Below, piece after piece: positions 1 through 6,054 of a stretch of 13,179 nt of DNA; positions within the stretch are counted from its first letter, which is position 1, and every line of letters begins with the position of its first letter. Where the stretch lies: the NCBI GenBank assembly GCA_002307315.1, contig DBTZ01000008.1, positions 32,954 through 46,132 on the forward strand, in the 5' to 3' direction. Source of the DNA: Alphaproteobacteria bacterium UBA1303. GTDB lineage: Bacteria > Pseudomonadota > Alphaproteobacteria > Micropepsales > Micropepsaceae. A model generated the notes under the pieces. It saw only the letters and a program-made list of their open reading frames with translations. It had not been told where the DNA came from and did no database searches. The position numbers and the translations under genes were made by a program.

Positions 1-269
1 CCGGCGACGATCATCACGTCGGATTGGCGGGGCGAACCGCGGGGGGCAAAGCCGAAGCGTTCGAGATCGTAGCGCGGCATCGACGCCTGCATCATCTCGA
101 TGGCGCAGCAGGCCAGTCCGAACGTCATCCACATCAACGAGCCGGTCCGCGCCCAGGTAATCAGCGCGTCGGCCGAAGCGACCGTAAAACCCTTCTCGGC
201 CAGCTCGGCGCGCGCCGCGGCAAGATAGGGATCGATGTCGGGCGGAAGCGTCTTCGGGGTCACTCCCAT
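1..269 (-). CDS. nuoB: NADH-quinone oxidoreductase subunit B (partial, C-terminal part beyond window)
   Basis: This is the peripheral-arm subunit of respiratory complex I, which in this family carries cluster N2, the last 4Fe-4S cluster before quinone. About 89 N-terminal codons are visible. They read from an ATG at 269 and run off the left edge. The diagnostic family stretch GLACCAIEMM lies at about residues 51-60 and includes the tandem Cys54-Cys55 that ligate N2. It is followed by RYDLERFGFAPRGSPRQSD, also typical of NuoB. The start codon lies inside the end of nuoA, with a 10-bp overlap (260-269), so translation is probably coupled. The position right after nuoA matches the standard nuoA-B-C-D order. 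The identification is essentially certain; only the truncation by the window edge limits it. Confidence 0.96.
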   Translation of the reverse strand, partial: MGVTPKTLPPDIDPYLAAARAELAEKGFTVASADALITWARTGSLMWMTFGLACCAIEMMQASMPRYDLERFGFAPRGSPRQSDVMIVA

Positions 270-625
270 TCCAGTGCCCCCTTCTTCCATTCGTAGACGA
301 AGCCGACGGTCAGAACGGCGAGAAACACCACCATCGACCAGAAAGCGAACACCCCGGCAGACGAAAGCGTGATCGCCCAAGGATAGAGAAACGCCGCTTC
401 GAGATCGAAAATCACGAACAGGATCGACACCAAATAAAAGCGCACGTCGAACTTCATATGGGCGTCGCCGAAGGCGTCGAAGCCGCACTCGTAAGCCTTC
501 AACTTTTCCGCGTCGGGTTTTTGCGGCGCTATCAGGAATGGTATTGCCAGCAACCCAAGCGCCATTACGGCGGCAATGCCGATGAACAGAATGATGGGCA
601 GATATTCCAGCAGCAGCCGTTCCAT
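260..625 (-). CDS. nuoA: NADH-quinone oxidoreductase subunit A
   Basis: This is a small membrane subunit of complex I (121 aa, normal length), the first gene of the nuo operon. Three hydrophobic segments are visible at roughly residues 9-31, 62-84 and 90-112. Between the first two lies the conserved loop with KAYECGFDAFG (Cys at about 47), a NuoA/ND3 hallmark close to the quinone site. FDLEAAFLYPW, within the second hydrophobic stretch, is the other signature. A GGGGAAG purine run lies seven bases before the ATG and can serve as ribosome-binding site. The gene overlaps nuoB by 10 bp. Transcription must start in the 626-944 gap, where an FNR/FixK-like palindrome sits about 120 bp upstream of the start. 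Confidence 0.97.
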   Translation of the reverse strand: MERLLLEYLPIILFIGIAAVMALGLLAIPFLIAPQKPDAEKLKAYECGFDAFGDAHMKFDVRFYLVSILFVIFDLEAAFLYPWAITLSSAGVFAFWSMVVFLAVLTVGFVYEWKKGALEWE

Positions 626-944
626 ACCTAAACTTCCCCGCCTTGCGGCACTCGATCGCCACGTCGATCCGATACCCGGCGAATCCTCAATCGAGGGATG
701 GTTTTAACCGTTTTTCGGACGCAAGCGAAACCGTCACACTTTAGAATTGGTTTAGATCAAGACGGCATCCGACGAAACATAAAAATAGCGCCGAAAACCA
801 TCCGGGCTCGACGAAATGCGACGGATTGTTGCTCCCACGCGACGGCCGACGGGGCCGGCGCGCCGAGCGATGGGGTGCCCCCCCCGCGGCAACCGGCAAC
901 ATTCCCCGGCCGGCGCCATTTATCCCAACGAGCGCGTTGCCGGT
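626..944. other. Intergenic region: nuo upstream region and 3' side of the Lrp gene
   Basis: This 319-bp gap has no credible gene. On the nuo side it holds a 14-bp FNR/FixK-like palindrome (747-760). On the Lrp side, a 10-bp perfect inverted repeat (891-900 with 936-945) ends on the Lrp stop codon. A tract of eight C (878-885) and the 10-bp palindrome CGGCGCGCCG also occur. I see no clear sigma70 hexamer pair for nuoA. Open frames here on both strands are short and have no family resemblance. Confidence 0.6.
747..760. promoter_or_regulatory. FNR/FixK-type box (candidate) upstream of nuoA
   Basis: The sequence TTGGT-TTAG-ATCAA matches the FNR/FixK consensus TTGAT-N4-ATCAA at 9 of 10 defined positions and is itself a near-perfect palindrome. 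It lies about 122 bp upstream of the nuoA start, in the only place a nuo promoter can be. Oxygen-responsive Crp/Fnr regulators commonly control respiratory operons in this class, so a role at nuo is plausible. A single match this short can arise by chance. Confidence 0.4.
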
Positions 945-945
945 T
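891..945 (-). terminator. Possible stem-loop at the 3' end of the Lrp/AsnC gene
   Basis: GTTGCCGGTT (936-945) and AACCGGCAAC (891-900) form a perfect 10-bp inverted repeat that begins at the last base of the Lrp stop codon. The 35-base loop contains further GC-rich self-complementarity (CCGGCCGGCGCC). No U-tract follows on the minus strand, so this is not a classical intrinsic terminator. It may instead protect the mRNA 3' end. Confidence 0.35.
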
Positions 946-1424
946 TAGCCTTTGATTTCGATCGGCACGCCGGGTTCGTGCTTCGAAGCATGGATGACCA
1001 GGGCGGTCTTGACGCCGGCGACGTTCTGTTCGCTCGTCAGCGTGTCGGTGACGAAGCGCTGGAACGACGACAGGTCGCGCGCCACGATTTTCAGGATGAA
1101 ATCCACTTCGCCCGACAGCATGTAGCACTCGCGCACCATCGGCCAGGAGCGGATTTTCTCCTCGAATTGCTTGAGATCGTGATCGTGCTGGCTGGCCAGA
1201 CCGACAAAGGCAAAACCGGTGACTTCGTAGCCGAGCATCTTGGAATCGAGGTCGGCATGATACCCTTGGATATAGCCGGCCTTCTCCAGCGCCCGCATCC
1301 GCCTTAAGCACGGCGGCGCCGTAATCTTGGCGCGGCGGGACAATTCGACATTGGTAATACGGCCATTATCCTGCAACTCGGCCAAAAGGCGAAGGTCGAT
1401 GGAATCGAGCTTATGATGCTCCAC
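945..1424 (-). CDS. Lrp/AsnC family transcriptional regulator
   Basis: This 159-residue protein has the standard Lrp/AsnC length and architecture. A winged helix-turn-helix spans about residues 6-55 (LDSIDLRLLAELQDNGRIT, then ELSRRAKITAPPCLRRMRALEKAGYI). An effector-binding RAM domain follows at about 70-150, with the family-typical REC-YMLSGEVDFILKIVARDL. Such proteins sense amino acids and regulate amino-acid metabolism, often autoregulating. The start is GTG at 1424; an in-frame stop 15 bases upstream rules out a longer protein. It is divergent from trxB across a 227-bp AT-rich region (1425-1651) with several T-tracts, the kind of bendable DNA Lrp proteins bind. The effector and targets cannot be told from sequence. 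Confidence 0.93.
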   Translation of the reverse strand: MEHHKLDSIDLRLLAELQDNGRITNVELSRRAKITAPPCLRRMRALEKAGYIQGYHADLDSKMLGYEVTGFAFVGLASQHDHDLKQFEEKIRSWPMVRECYMLSGEVDFILKIVARDLSSFQRFVTDTLTSEQNVAGVKTALVIHASKHEPGVPIEIKG

Positions 1425-1596
1425 GGATGCACCCGTTTATTGCCACAGGTCGTATTTATCCCTTTTTTGCCGAAACGCGCAATAATCTTCCAAGCCACTG
1501 TGCGACAATTATTCCTGATGCGATTCGTGCGTTTTTTTATTTCAAACCGATGATCTACTTCTCATCCATTTGTTATTGAATGTTTTTTTCCATATC

Positions 1597-1627
1597 TTGA
1601 CGTTTCGTGCGGCGCTGCCGATATGAG
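1597..1627 (+). promoter_or_regulatory. Possible trxB promoter
   Basis: TTGACG (1597-1602) is a strong alphaproteobacterial -35 element, lying 50 bp upstream of the GTG start of trxB. The -10 is weak (ATATGAG around 1621-1627, spacer 18-19). If used, the transcript begins near 1633 with a leader of about 20 bases. That would exclude the alternative upstream GTG at 1607, which lies between the two elements. Confidence 0.4.
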
Positions 1628-1651
1628 TTGTTGGCATATGGAAAGATACTC

Positions 1652-2596
1652 GTGTCCGAAATCATCCATTCGAAGTGCGTCATCCTCGGTTCCGGCCCGG
1701 CCGGGTGTACAGCGGCGATTTATGCCGCCCGTGCCATGCTGGAACCGGTGCTGATAGCCGGCTTGCAGCCCGGCGGTCAGCTTACCATCACCGCCGAGAT
1801 CGAAAATTTCCCCGGTTTCCCCGAGGAAATGCAGGGGCCGGAGCTGATGAACCGGATGCAGGCCCAAGCGGAAAAGCTCGGCACCAAGCTGGTGCAGGAC
1901 ATCGTAACGGATGTCGATCTTTCGGCGCAGCCGTTCAAATTGACCTGCGATTCGGGCGACGCGTACATGGCCGAGACCCTGATTATCGCCACCGGCGCCC
2001 AGGCGCGATGGCTGGGGCTGCCCTCGGAATCCAAGTTCCAAGGCTTCGGGGTGTCGGCCTGCGCCACCTGCGACGGCTTCTTCTACCGCGGCAAACAGGT
2101 GGCGGTGGTCGGCGGCGGCAACTCGGCGGCCGAAGAAGCGCTCTACCTCACCAATTTCGCCGATAAGGTAACGCTGATCCATCGCCGCGACCGCCTCCGC
2201 TGCGACAAGACCAATCAGGCGCGCCTGGCCGCCCATCCCCAGATCGAGATCGTCTACGACAGCGCGGTGGCGGAGGTGCTCGGCTCCGAGAATCCTCTGT
2301 CGGTCACCGGCGTAAAACTCAAGAATATCAAGACAAAAACATTTTCCGAGCTCAAGCTGGACGGGCTGTTCGTCGCCATCGGTCACAGCCCTTCGACCAA
2401 GCTGTTCGAAGGACAAATCGCCATCGACAAACAGGGCTACGTCAAAACCAAACCGAATTCGACCCGAACATCCGTCGAAGGCGTGTTCGCGGCGGGCGAC
2501 GTCAAGGACAAGGTTTTCAAGCAGGCGATCACCGCAGCGGGTATGGGCTGCATGGCGGCGTTGGAGGCCGAACGGTTCCTGGCGACGCACCGGTAA
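1652..2596 (+). CDS. trxB: Thioredoxin-disulfide reductase
   Basis: This is an FAD- and NADPH-dependent flavoenzyme that reduces oxidised thioredoxin in the cytoplasm. From the GTG at 1652 it is 314 aa (usual TrxB about 315-335). Visible are the FAD-binding GSGPAG (residues 13-18), the loop GLQPGGQLT, the redox-active CATC (Cys137 and Cys140), the NADPH-binding GGGNSA (154-159) followed by HRRDRLR, and the C-terminal FAD motif GVFAAGDVKDK. The GTG start is preferred because the N-terminus then reads MSEIIHSKCVILGSG like other TrxB proteins, a GGAAAG sits about seven bases upstream, and the longer frame from 1607 would start inside the probable promoter. The LysR gene follows nine bases downstream and is likely cotranscribed. 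Confidence 0.96.
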   Translation: MSEIIHSKCVILGSGPAGCTAAIYAARAMLEPVLIAGLQPGGQLTITAEIENFPGFPEEMQGPELMNRMQAQAEKLGTKLVQDIVTDVDLSAQPFKLTCDSGDAYMAETLIIATGAQARWLGLPSESKFQGFGVSACATCDGFFYRGKQVAVVGGGNSAAEEALYLTNFADKVTLIHRRDRLRCDKTNQARLAAHPQIEIVYDSAVAEVLGSENPLSVTGVKLKNIKTKTFSELKLDGLFVAIGHSPSTKLFEGQIAIDKQGYVKTKPNSTRTSVEGVFAAGDVKDKVFKQAITAAGMGCMAALEAERFLATHR

Positions 2597-2605
2597 GGGG
2601 GCGAT

Positions 2606-3502
2606 ATGGACTGGGACAAGCTGCGGATCTTCCATGCGGTGGCATCGGCGGGAAGCTTTACCCACGCCGGGCAAACGCTGACGCTTAGCCAGTCGGCGGT
2701 AAGCCGTCAGATCGGCGCGTTGGAGGAGGAACTCAACACTCCGCTGTTTCAGCGCCACGCCCGCGGGCTGACGCTGACCGACGAAGGCGAGATGCTGTAC
2801 ACCGCGGTGAGCGACGTCTTAAGCCGCCTCGCCCAAGCCGAAGAGGCGCTGAAGAACGTCCATGAAACGCCGCGCGGCCAGTTGAAAGTGACGGCCAGCC
2901 ACGACATCGGCAATTACTGGATGGTGCCGCGGCTTGGGAATTTCCTCGTCCAATGCCCCGATATCGAGCTGCATTTCGTACTCGAGGATCACGAACTCGA
3001 TCTGGCCCAGCGCGAGGCCGACATCGCCATCCGCATGCGCGCGCCGGTGCAGGCCGACCTGATCCAGCGCAAGCTGTTCGCCATGCACTATCATATCTAT
3101 GCGACCAAGGACTATCTGGAAGCCGCAGGCACACCCAAGACCCTCGACGATTTGGCCGGCCACACGATCGTCGCATACGGCGAAACCGTGGCGCCGGAGT
3201 TGCGCGACATCAACTTTCTGTGCGAGCAGGCCAAACACCTGCCCAAACTGGCCGGCAAAGTGCGGGTGCTGCGCATCAACAACGTCACCGGCATCCTGCG
3301 GGCGGTGAGGACCGGCCTCGGCATCGCCGCGATTCCCGATTACGTCGCCGCACGCAGCCCCGAGTTGGAGCGCATTCTGCCCGATGCGCAATGCCCGATT
3401 TTCGATGTGCATTTGGTTTACGCCGATGCGTTGCGTCAATCCAAACGGGTGGCGGCTTTTCGTGACTTTTTGGTCAAGGAAGCCAGGGCGTGGTGCTATT
3501 GA
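2606..3502 (+). CDS. LysR-type transcriptional regulator
   Basis: This 298-residue protein has the normal LysR-family length and layout. The N-terminal winged helix-turn-helix spans about residues 1-62, with ASAGSFTHAGQTLTLSQSAVSRQI and the RHARGLTLTDEG wing. A periplasmic-binding-like effector domain occupies about residues 90-292. The start ATG at 2606 has a strong purine-rich site (AAGGGGG) and lies nine bases after trxB, so the two form an operon. A role linked to redox homeostasis is suggested only by that pairing. The effector ligand and target genes are unknown. The TGA stop overlaps a TTGAAA -35-like element that may drive the structured RNA downstream. Confidence 0.93.
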   Translation: MDWDKLRIFHAVASAGSFTHAGQTLTLSQSAVSRQIGALEEELNTPLFQRHARGLTLTDEGEMLYTAVSDVLSRLAQAEEALKNVHETPRGQLKVTASHDIGNYWMVPRLGNFLVQCPDIELHFVLEDHELDLAQREADIAIRMRAPVQADLIQRKLFAMHYHIYATKDYLEAAGTPKTLDDLAGHTIVAYGETVAPELRDINFLCEQAKHLPKLAGKVRVLRINNVTGILRAVRTGLGIAAIPDYVAARSPELERILPDAQCPIFDVHLVYADALRQSKRVAAFRDFLVKEARAWCY

Positions 3503-3526
3503 AATCGAAAAAAGCCGACCTATCTA
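3499..3526 (+). promoter_or_regulatory. Candidate sigma70-type promoter for the downstream structured RNA
   Basis: TTGAAA (3499-3504) and TATCTA (3521-3526) are separated by 16 bases. They match TTGACA and TATAAT at 5/6 and 4/6 positions. The -35 element overlaps the LysR stop codon. The predicted start, around 3533, lies at the foot of the first hairpin of the structured region. Confidence 0.45.
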
Positions 3527-3532
3527 TCAGTC

Positions 3533-3695
3533 ATGGCAGCACCATCCCCCCCGTTGGTCTGCCAAATGCGGAGCCCCTCTTCGCATGGGCAAAACAGGCG
3601 TATCCGTTCGGTTTTGCCCTGCTCGCACCCCCCCAACCGATTGCGAGCAAAGTCCAAGTGCGCCGGGGCGGCCCCCTCCGCCTCGGCGTTTTTTT
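3533..3695 (+). ncRNA. Candidate small RNA, five hairpins with mostly C-rich loops
   Basis: No protein gene is credible here, yet the stretch folds almost end to end. H1: 3534-3539 plus 3541-3544 with 3555-3564 (bulged C3540), loop with seven C. H2: 3566-3573 with 3579-3586, loop CCCCT. H3: GGGCAAAAC (3587-3595) with GTTTTGCCC (3611-3619). H4: TGCTCGCA (3620-3627) with TGCGAGCA (3642-3649), loop starting with seven C. H5: the terminator at 3661-3695, loop CCCCCT. H2, H3 and H4 abut without spacer, so they could stack. A promoter-like pair lies just upstream, giving an RNA of about 163 nt. Exposed C tracts are typical of sRNAs that pair with G-rich ribosome-binding sites. I do not recognise the family, and it could instead be a structured 3' UTR of the LysR mRNA. 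Confidence 0.55.
3661..3695 (+). terminator. Intrinsic terminator
   Basis: CGCCGGGGCGG (3661-3671) pairs with CCGCCTCGGCG (3678-3688) over 11 bp, including one G-U pair, around a CCCCCT loop. Seven T (3689-3695) follow at once. It ends either the trxB-LysR transcript or the candidate small RNA, and insulates the LemA operon. Confidence 0.88.
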
Positions 3696-3725
3696 GTGGA
3701 AGAGGTTTAGACTCCTTGTTTTGTC

Positions 3726-3775
3726 GCGCTTCATACCGGAAAACCGGATTCCACTTTTCTGTGAAGCGCTCTAGC
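3726..3775 (+). repeat. 50-nt palindromic intergenic repeat, copy 1
   Basis: This copy aligns without gaps to 5833-5882, with 37 of 50 bases identical. Shared blocks are AACCGGATTCCACTT (3742-3756) and GCGCTCTAGC (3766-3775). The outer arms GCGCTTCA (3726-3733) and TGAAGCGC (3762-3769) pair perfectly. A small CCGGAAAACCGG hairpin lies inside. It resembles dispersed intergenic palindromes I recall from alphaproteobacterial genomes. Confidence 0.65.
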
Positions 3776-3837
3776 TGCATACATACTGTAACGGAAACGT
3801 GATACGTCACTTATTCGCCTTTGGAGGGTCAAGGAAC

Positions 3838-4443
3838 ATGTCGAACGCTATTGCGAAATTCGCCGGCCGGCTGGCGATGGTTTGTGCGCTGGGCTTCGGG
3901 TTGGCGTCGTGCGGCATCAATGACGTGCCGCGCCAGGACGAGCAGGTGAAGGCCGCCTGGGCCCAGGTACAGAACGAATACCAGCGCCGGGCCGATCTGG
4001 TGCCCAACCTGGTCGCCACCGTGAAAGGCTATGCCGCCCACGAAAAGGACACGCTGACCGCGGTGATCGCGGCACGGGCCAAGGCGACGCAGGTGACCCT
4101 TCCGGCCTCGGCGCTGAACGATCCGGCGCAGTTCAAGAAATACGAGCAGGCGCAAGGGCAGCTTACCCAGGCGCTGGGCAAGTTGATGGTGGTCAGCGAA
4201 CGCTATCCCGACCTCAAGGCCAATCAGAACTTCCTGGCGTTGCAGGCGCAGCTCGAAGGCACCGAGAACCGCATCACCGTCGCACGGCGCGATTACATCG
4301 CCACGGTGCAGGTCTATAACACCAATCTGCGCACCATCCCGGGCAAGTGGATTGCCGGCATGCTCTATCCCGACGCCAAGCCCTATCCGGCGTTCGAAGC
4401 CACCCAGCCCAACGCCCAGAACGCGCCCAAGGTTCAGTTCTGA
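3838..4443 (+). CDS. LemA family lipoprotein
   Basis: This is a 201-residue LemA-family protein. Residues 1-25 form a lipoprotein signal peptide with lipobox LASC and acylated Cys25. The mature part is almost all helical, with the family-typical WAQVQNEYQRRADLVPNLVATVKGYAAHE (Trp at 38) and the later ERYPDLKANQNFLALQAQLEGTENRI. LemA proteins form helical bundles on the outside of the membrane and often accompany TPM-domain proteins, but their biochemical role is unsettled. ATG 3838 was chosen because it gives a proper signal peptide and has GGAGGG 10 bases upstream; the frame also opens at 3799 with no such support. The stop TGA shares its A with the ATG of the next gene (TGATG), implying translational coupling. 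Confidence 0.93.
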   Translation: MSNAIAKFAGRLAMVCALGFGLASCGINDVPRQDEQVKAAWAQVQNEYQRRADLVPNLVATVKGYAAHEKDTLTAVIAARAKATQVTLPASALNDPAQFKKYEQAQGQLTQALGKLMVVSERYPDLKANQNFLALQAQLEGTENRITVARRDYIATVQVYNTNLRTIPGKWIAGMLYPDAKPYPAFEATQPNAQNAPKVQF

Positions 4444-5192
4444 TGTCCAAACGCTTCTTCGCCGCGTTGATCGCATGTTTCCTTGCGATTGGCGCAGCGG
4501 TGTCTTCGGCTTCGGCCGCGCCGAACTTTCCTCCGCTTGGCGGGCGGGTGACGGACACGGCGCATCTGCTGTCGGCCGAAGGCGTCGCCAAACTGACCGC
4601 ACTGTCGGCCGAACACGAGAAGCAGACCGGCAATCAAGTGGTGATCGCCACTGTCAAATCGACCGACGGCGCCGACATCGAGAGTTACGCCAACGACCTG
4701 CATCGCGCCTGGGGCCTCGGCCAGAAGGGCAAGGACAACGGCGTGCTGATCCTGGTGTCGCTCGCCCCCAAGGCCATTCGCATCAATGTCGGTTACGGCC
4801 TGGAAGGCGAATTGACCGATGCGCAGTCCAAGCTGATCATCGTCAACACCATAGCGCCGGCGTTCAAAGCGGGCGATTTCGACGGCGGGCTTTACGCCGC
4901 CGCGGTGCAGGTGATGCGCACGCTCGGCGGCAAGCCGACCGGCGCCGCGCAAAGCGTTCCGCAAATCGAAGACCGGCCGCAGGGCAACGACGCCGGCGCC
5001 ATCCCGATTATCGTCATGATCGTGCTGTTTATGCTGTTCGGCCGGCATCTGTGGCCGCTGCTGTTGCTTGGCGGTCTCGGCGGCCTCGGCGGCGGACGCG
5101 GTGACGGATTCGGCGGCGGCGGCTTTGGTGGCGGCGGATTCGGCGGCGGCGGCGGATCGGCCGGCGGCGGCGGGGCTTCGGGGAGTTGGTGA
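4443..5192 (+). CDS. TPM-domain protein with signal peptide and Gly-rich tail
   Basis: This 249-residue protein has a cleavable signal peptide (about 1-26, ending ASA-A-PNF). A TPM domain follows at about residues 33-165, with GRVTDTAHLLSAEGVAKLTALSAEHEKQTGNQVVIATV, then GKDNGVLILVS and RINVGYGLEGELTD, all standard for the family. A membrane segment spans about 184-205 (IPIIVMIVLFMLFG). The C-terminal tail, about 40 residues, is nearly pure Gly with Phe/Asp/Ser and ends GASGSW, as in many YgcG-type TPM proteins. The domain should face the periplasm. TPM domains have been linked to acid-phosphatase activity and photosystem II repair in plants; the bacterial role is unclear. The start ATG overlaps the LemA stop by one base. 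A longer frame from 4347 would overlap the end of the LemA gene and is unlikely. Confidence 0.93.
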   Translation: MSKRFFAALIACFLAIGAAVSSASAAPNFPPLGGRVTDTAHLLSAEGVAKLTALSAEHEKQTGNQVVIATVKSTDGADIESYANDLHRAWGLGQKGKDNGVLILVSLAPKAIRINVGYGLEGELTDAQSKLIIVNTIAPAFKAGDFDGGLYAAAVQVMRTLGGKPTGAAQSVPQIEDRPQGNDAGAIPIIVMIVLFMLFGRHLWPLLLLGGLGGLGGGRGDGFGGGGFGGGGFGGGGGSAGGGGASGSW

Positions 5193-5773
5193 TGCGCGCG
5201 GCAAAACTGAACAAGGAACAACAACAGCACCTGACGGCGGCGCTGAGCGATGCGGAAAAGCGCACCGCCGCACGTCTGGCTCTGACGGTGGTGCGGGTGA
5301 GCGACAAATACGCGCTCTATCCGATGGTTTACGGTGCCGCGCTCGGCCTTGCGGCGGTGACGGTCCTGGCGGCGTTGATGCCGAGCCTGCCGATATGGAT
5401 CGGCGCCGGCGTGGCGGTCGGCGGCTATCTGCTTGGCTCGGCGCTGCTCGAATGGCTGCCCTTGCGGCTGGCACTGATCCCCAAGCACGCCAAGCTCTGG
5501 GAATGCTGGGAATTGGCGCACCGCTCGTTCGCCTCGAAGGTCTTGGCGCAGAACGAGCGCAAGATCGGCATTCTGCTGTTCGTCTCCTTAGGCGAACGCT
5601 ATGTCGAGGTGGTGACCGACCGCGACGTCGATCTGCACGTGCCACAGAGCGTGTGGGATGCGGTGATAAAAGACTTCATCGCCGCGGCGAAGAAGAACCG
5701 CATCGGCGACGGGCTGATCGCGGCGGTCGAATCCTGCACCAAGGTGCTGGAAACGCATTATCCGAAAACATAA
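5192..5773 (+). CDS. Membrane TPM-type protein (second TPM gene of the operon)
   Basis: This 193-residue protein belongs to the TPM-type predicted membrane proteins commonly placed directly after a LemA and a TPM gene. A short charged N-terminal helix (about 1-43, LNKEQQQHLTAALSDAEKRTAARLALTVVRVSDKY) is followed by two membrane spans at about 44-64 and 67-86. A soluble TPM-like half then follows, with NERKIGILLFVSLGERYVEVVTDRDVD and HVPQSVWDAVIKDFIAAAKKNRIGDGLIAAVE. ATG 5192 overlaps the previous stop (TGATG again) and has GGGAG six bases upstream. TTG 5186 and GTG 5189 in frame are possible but less likely. It presumably acts with its two neighbours in an envelope complex whose function is not established. 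Confidence 0.88.
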   Translation: MRAAKLNKEQQQHLTAALSDAEKRTAARLALTVVRVSDKYALYPMVYGAALGLAAVTVLAALMPSLPIWIGAGVAVGGYLLGSALLEWLPLRLALIPKHAKLWECWELAHRSFASKVLAQNERKIGILLFVSLGERYVEVVTDRDVDLHVPQSVWDAVIKDFIAAAKKNRIGDGLIAAVESCTKVLETHYPKT

Positions 5774-5775
5774 GC

Positions 5776-5819
5776 GCTACAGCCTATTCCGGTCATTAAG
5801 AACCGTAATTGGCTGTAGC
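5776..5819 (+). terminator. Stem-loop at the end of the LemA-TPM operon
   Basis: Bases 5776-5793 pair with 5802-5819 over 18 positions with two mismatches around an 8-base loop (CATTAAGA). The outer nine pairs, GCTACAGCC with GGCTGTAGC, are perfect. It begins two bases after the last stop codon and is followed by TTTCTTTGTTG, a broken U-tract. It is probably the operon terminator, though the U-run is imperfect. Confidence 0.6.
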
Positions 5820-5832
5820 TTTCTTTGTTGCC

Positions 5833-5882
5833 GCGCATTTTTGCGGCGAACCGGATTCCACTTCGCCGGAATGCGCTCTAGC
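5833..5882 (+). repeat. 50-nt palindromic intergenic repeat, copy 2
   Basis: This is the second copy of the element at 3726-3775, same length and orientation. Its outer arms differ from copy 1 but still pair: GCGCATT (5833-5839) with AATGCGC (5870-5876). The cores AACCGGATTCCACTT (5849-5863) and GCGCTCTAGC (5873-5882) are unchanged. An internal ATTCC/GGAAT stem is also possible. Confidence 0.65.
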
Positions 5883-5887
5883 AAGGG

Positions 5888-5956
5888 GTTGTCCTTATGA
5901 AATCGTGAAAAAGTACGCAGAGGCCTTTAGGCCGAAGGACTTTTTCACGGACGACT
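5888..5956. repeat. Long inverted repeat upstream of the DUF4422 gene
   Basis: CGTGAAAAAGT (5904-5914) and ACTTTTTCACG (5939-5949) form a perfect 11-bp stem. GTTGTCC (5888-5894) and GGACGAC (5950-5956) can extend it with one G-U pair. A small GGCC-TTTA-GGCC hairpin sits in the loop. No U-tract follows on either strand, so it is not an obvious terminator. Confidence 0.5.
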
Positions 5957-6054
5957 AAAGACCGGCGGAATTTCGTCTTTATTAAGATTACCGTGCTACC
6001 TATTCAGCGCTTGTTAACCAAACCCGTTCGGAACGACCGGCCGGAGAGAATGCC

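Larger units (their letters stand above)
3503..3837. other. Intergenic region between LysR gene and LemA operon
   Basis: This 335-bp gap lacks a believable coding sequence. It holds, in order, the candidate small RNA with its promoter-like element and terminator (3499-3695), the first copy of a 50-nt palindromic repeat (3726-3775), and a short upstream region for the LemA operon (3776-3837). The latter contains ACGTGATACGT (inverted ACGT arms) and GGAGGG as ribosome-binding site. I see no convincing -35/-10 pair for the LemA operon. Confidence 0.6.

Noticed and set aside
841..944. Run of eight C and GC-rich palindromes as a second C-loop small RNA
   Set aside because: The C run sits opposite GGGG and would be paired rather than looped. 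There is no promoter-like element and no terminator.
3533..3695. 6S RNA or signal-recognition-particle RNA
   Set aside because: There is no long closing stem with a central bubble, and no GGAAGCAGCC-like SRP loop. The structure is a string of separate hairpins.
3490..3810. Several short open frames on both strands between LysR and LemA genes
   Set aside because: They run through the hairpins and terminator, lack ribosome-binding sites and encode no recognisable sequence.
4434..5645. Minus-strand open frame of 403 codons opposite the TPM genes
   Set aside because: It is an Arg/Ala/Pro-rich shadow. The plus-strand genes have domains, signal peptides and coupled junctions.
6014..6028. CtrA-type site upstream of the DUF4422 gene (TTAA followed by CGTT after seven bases)
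   Set aside because: Only one half-site fits; the second half matches poorly, so it is not distinguishable from chance.
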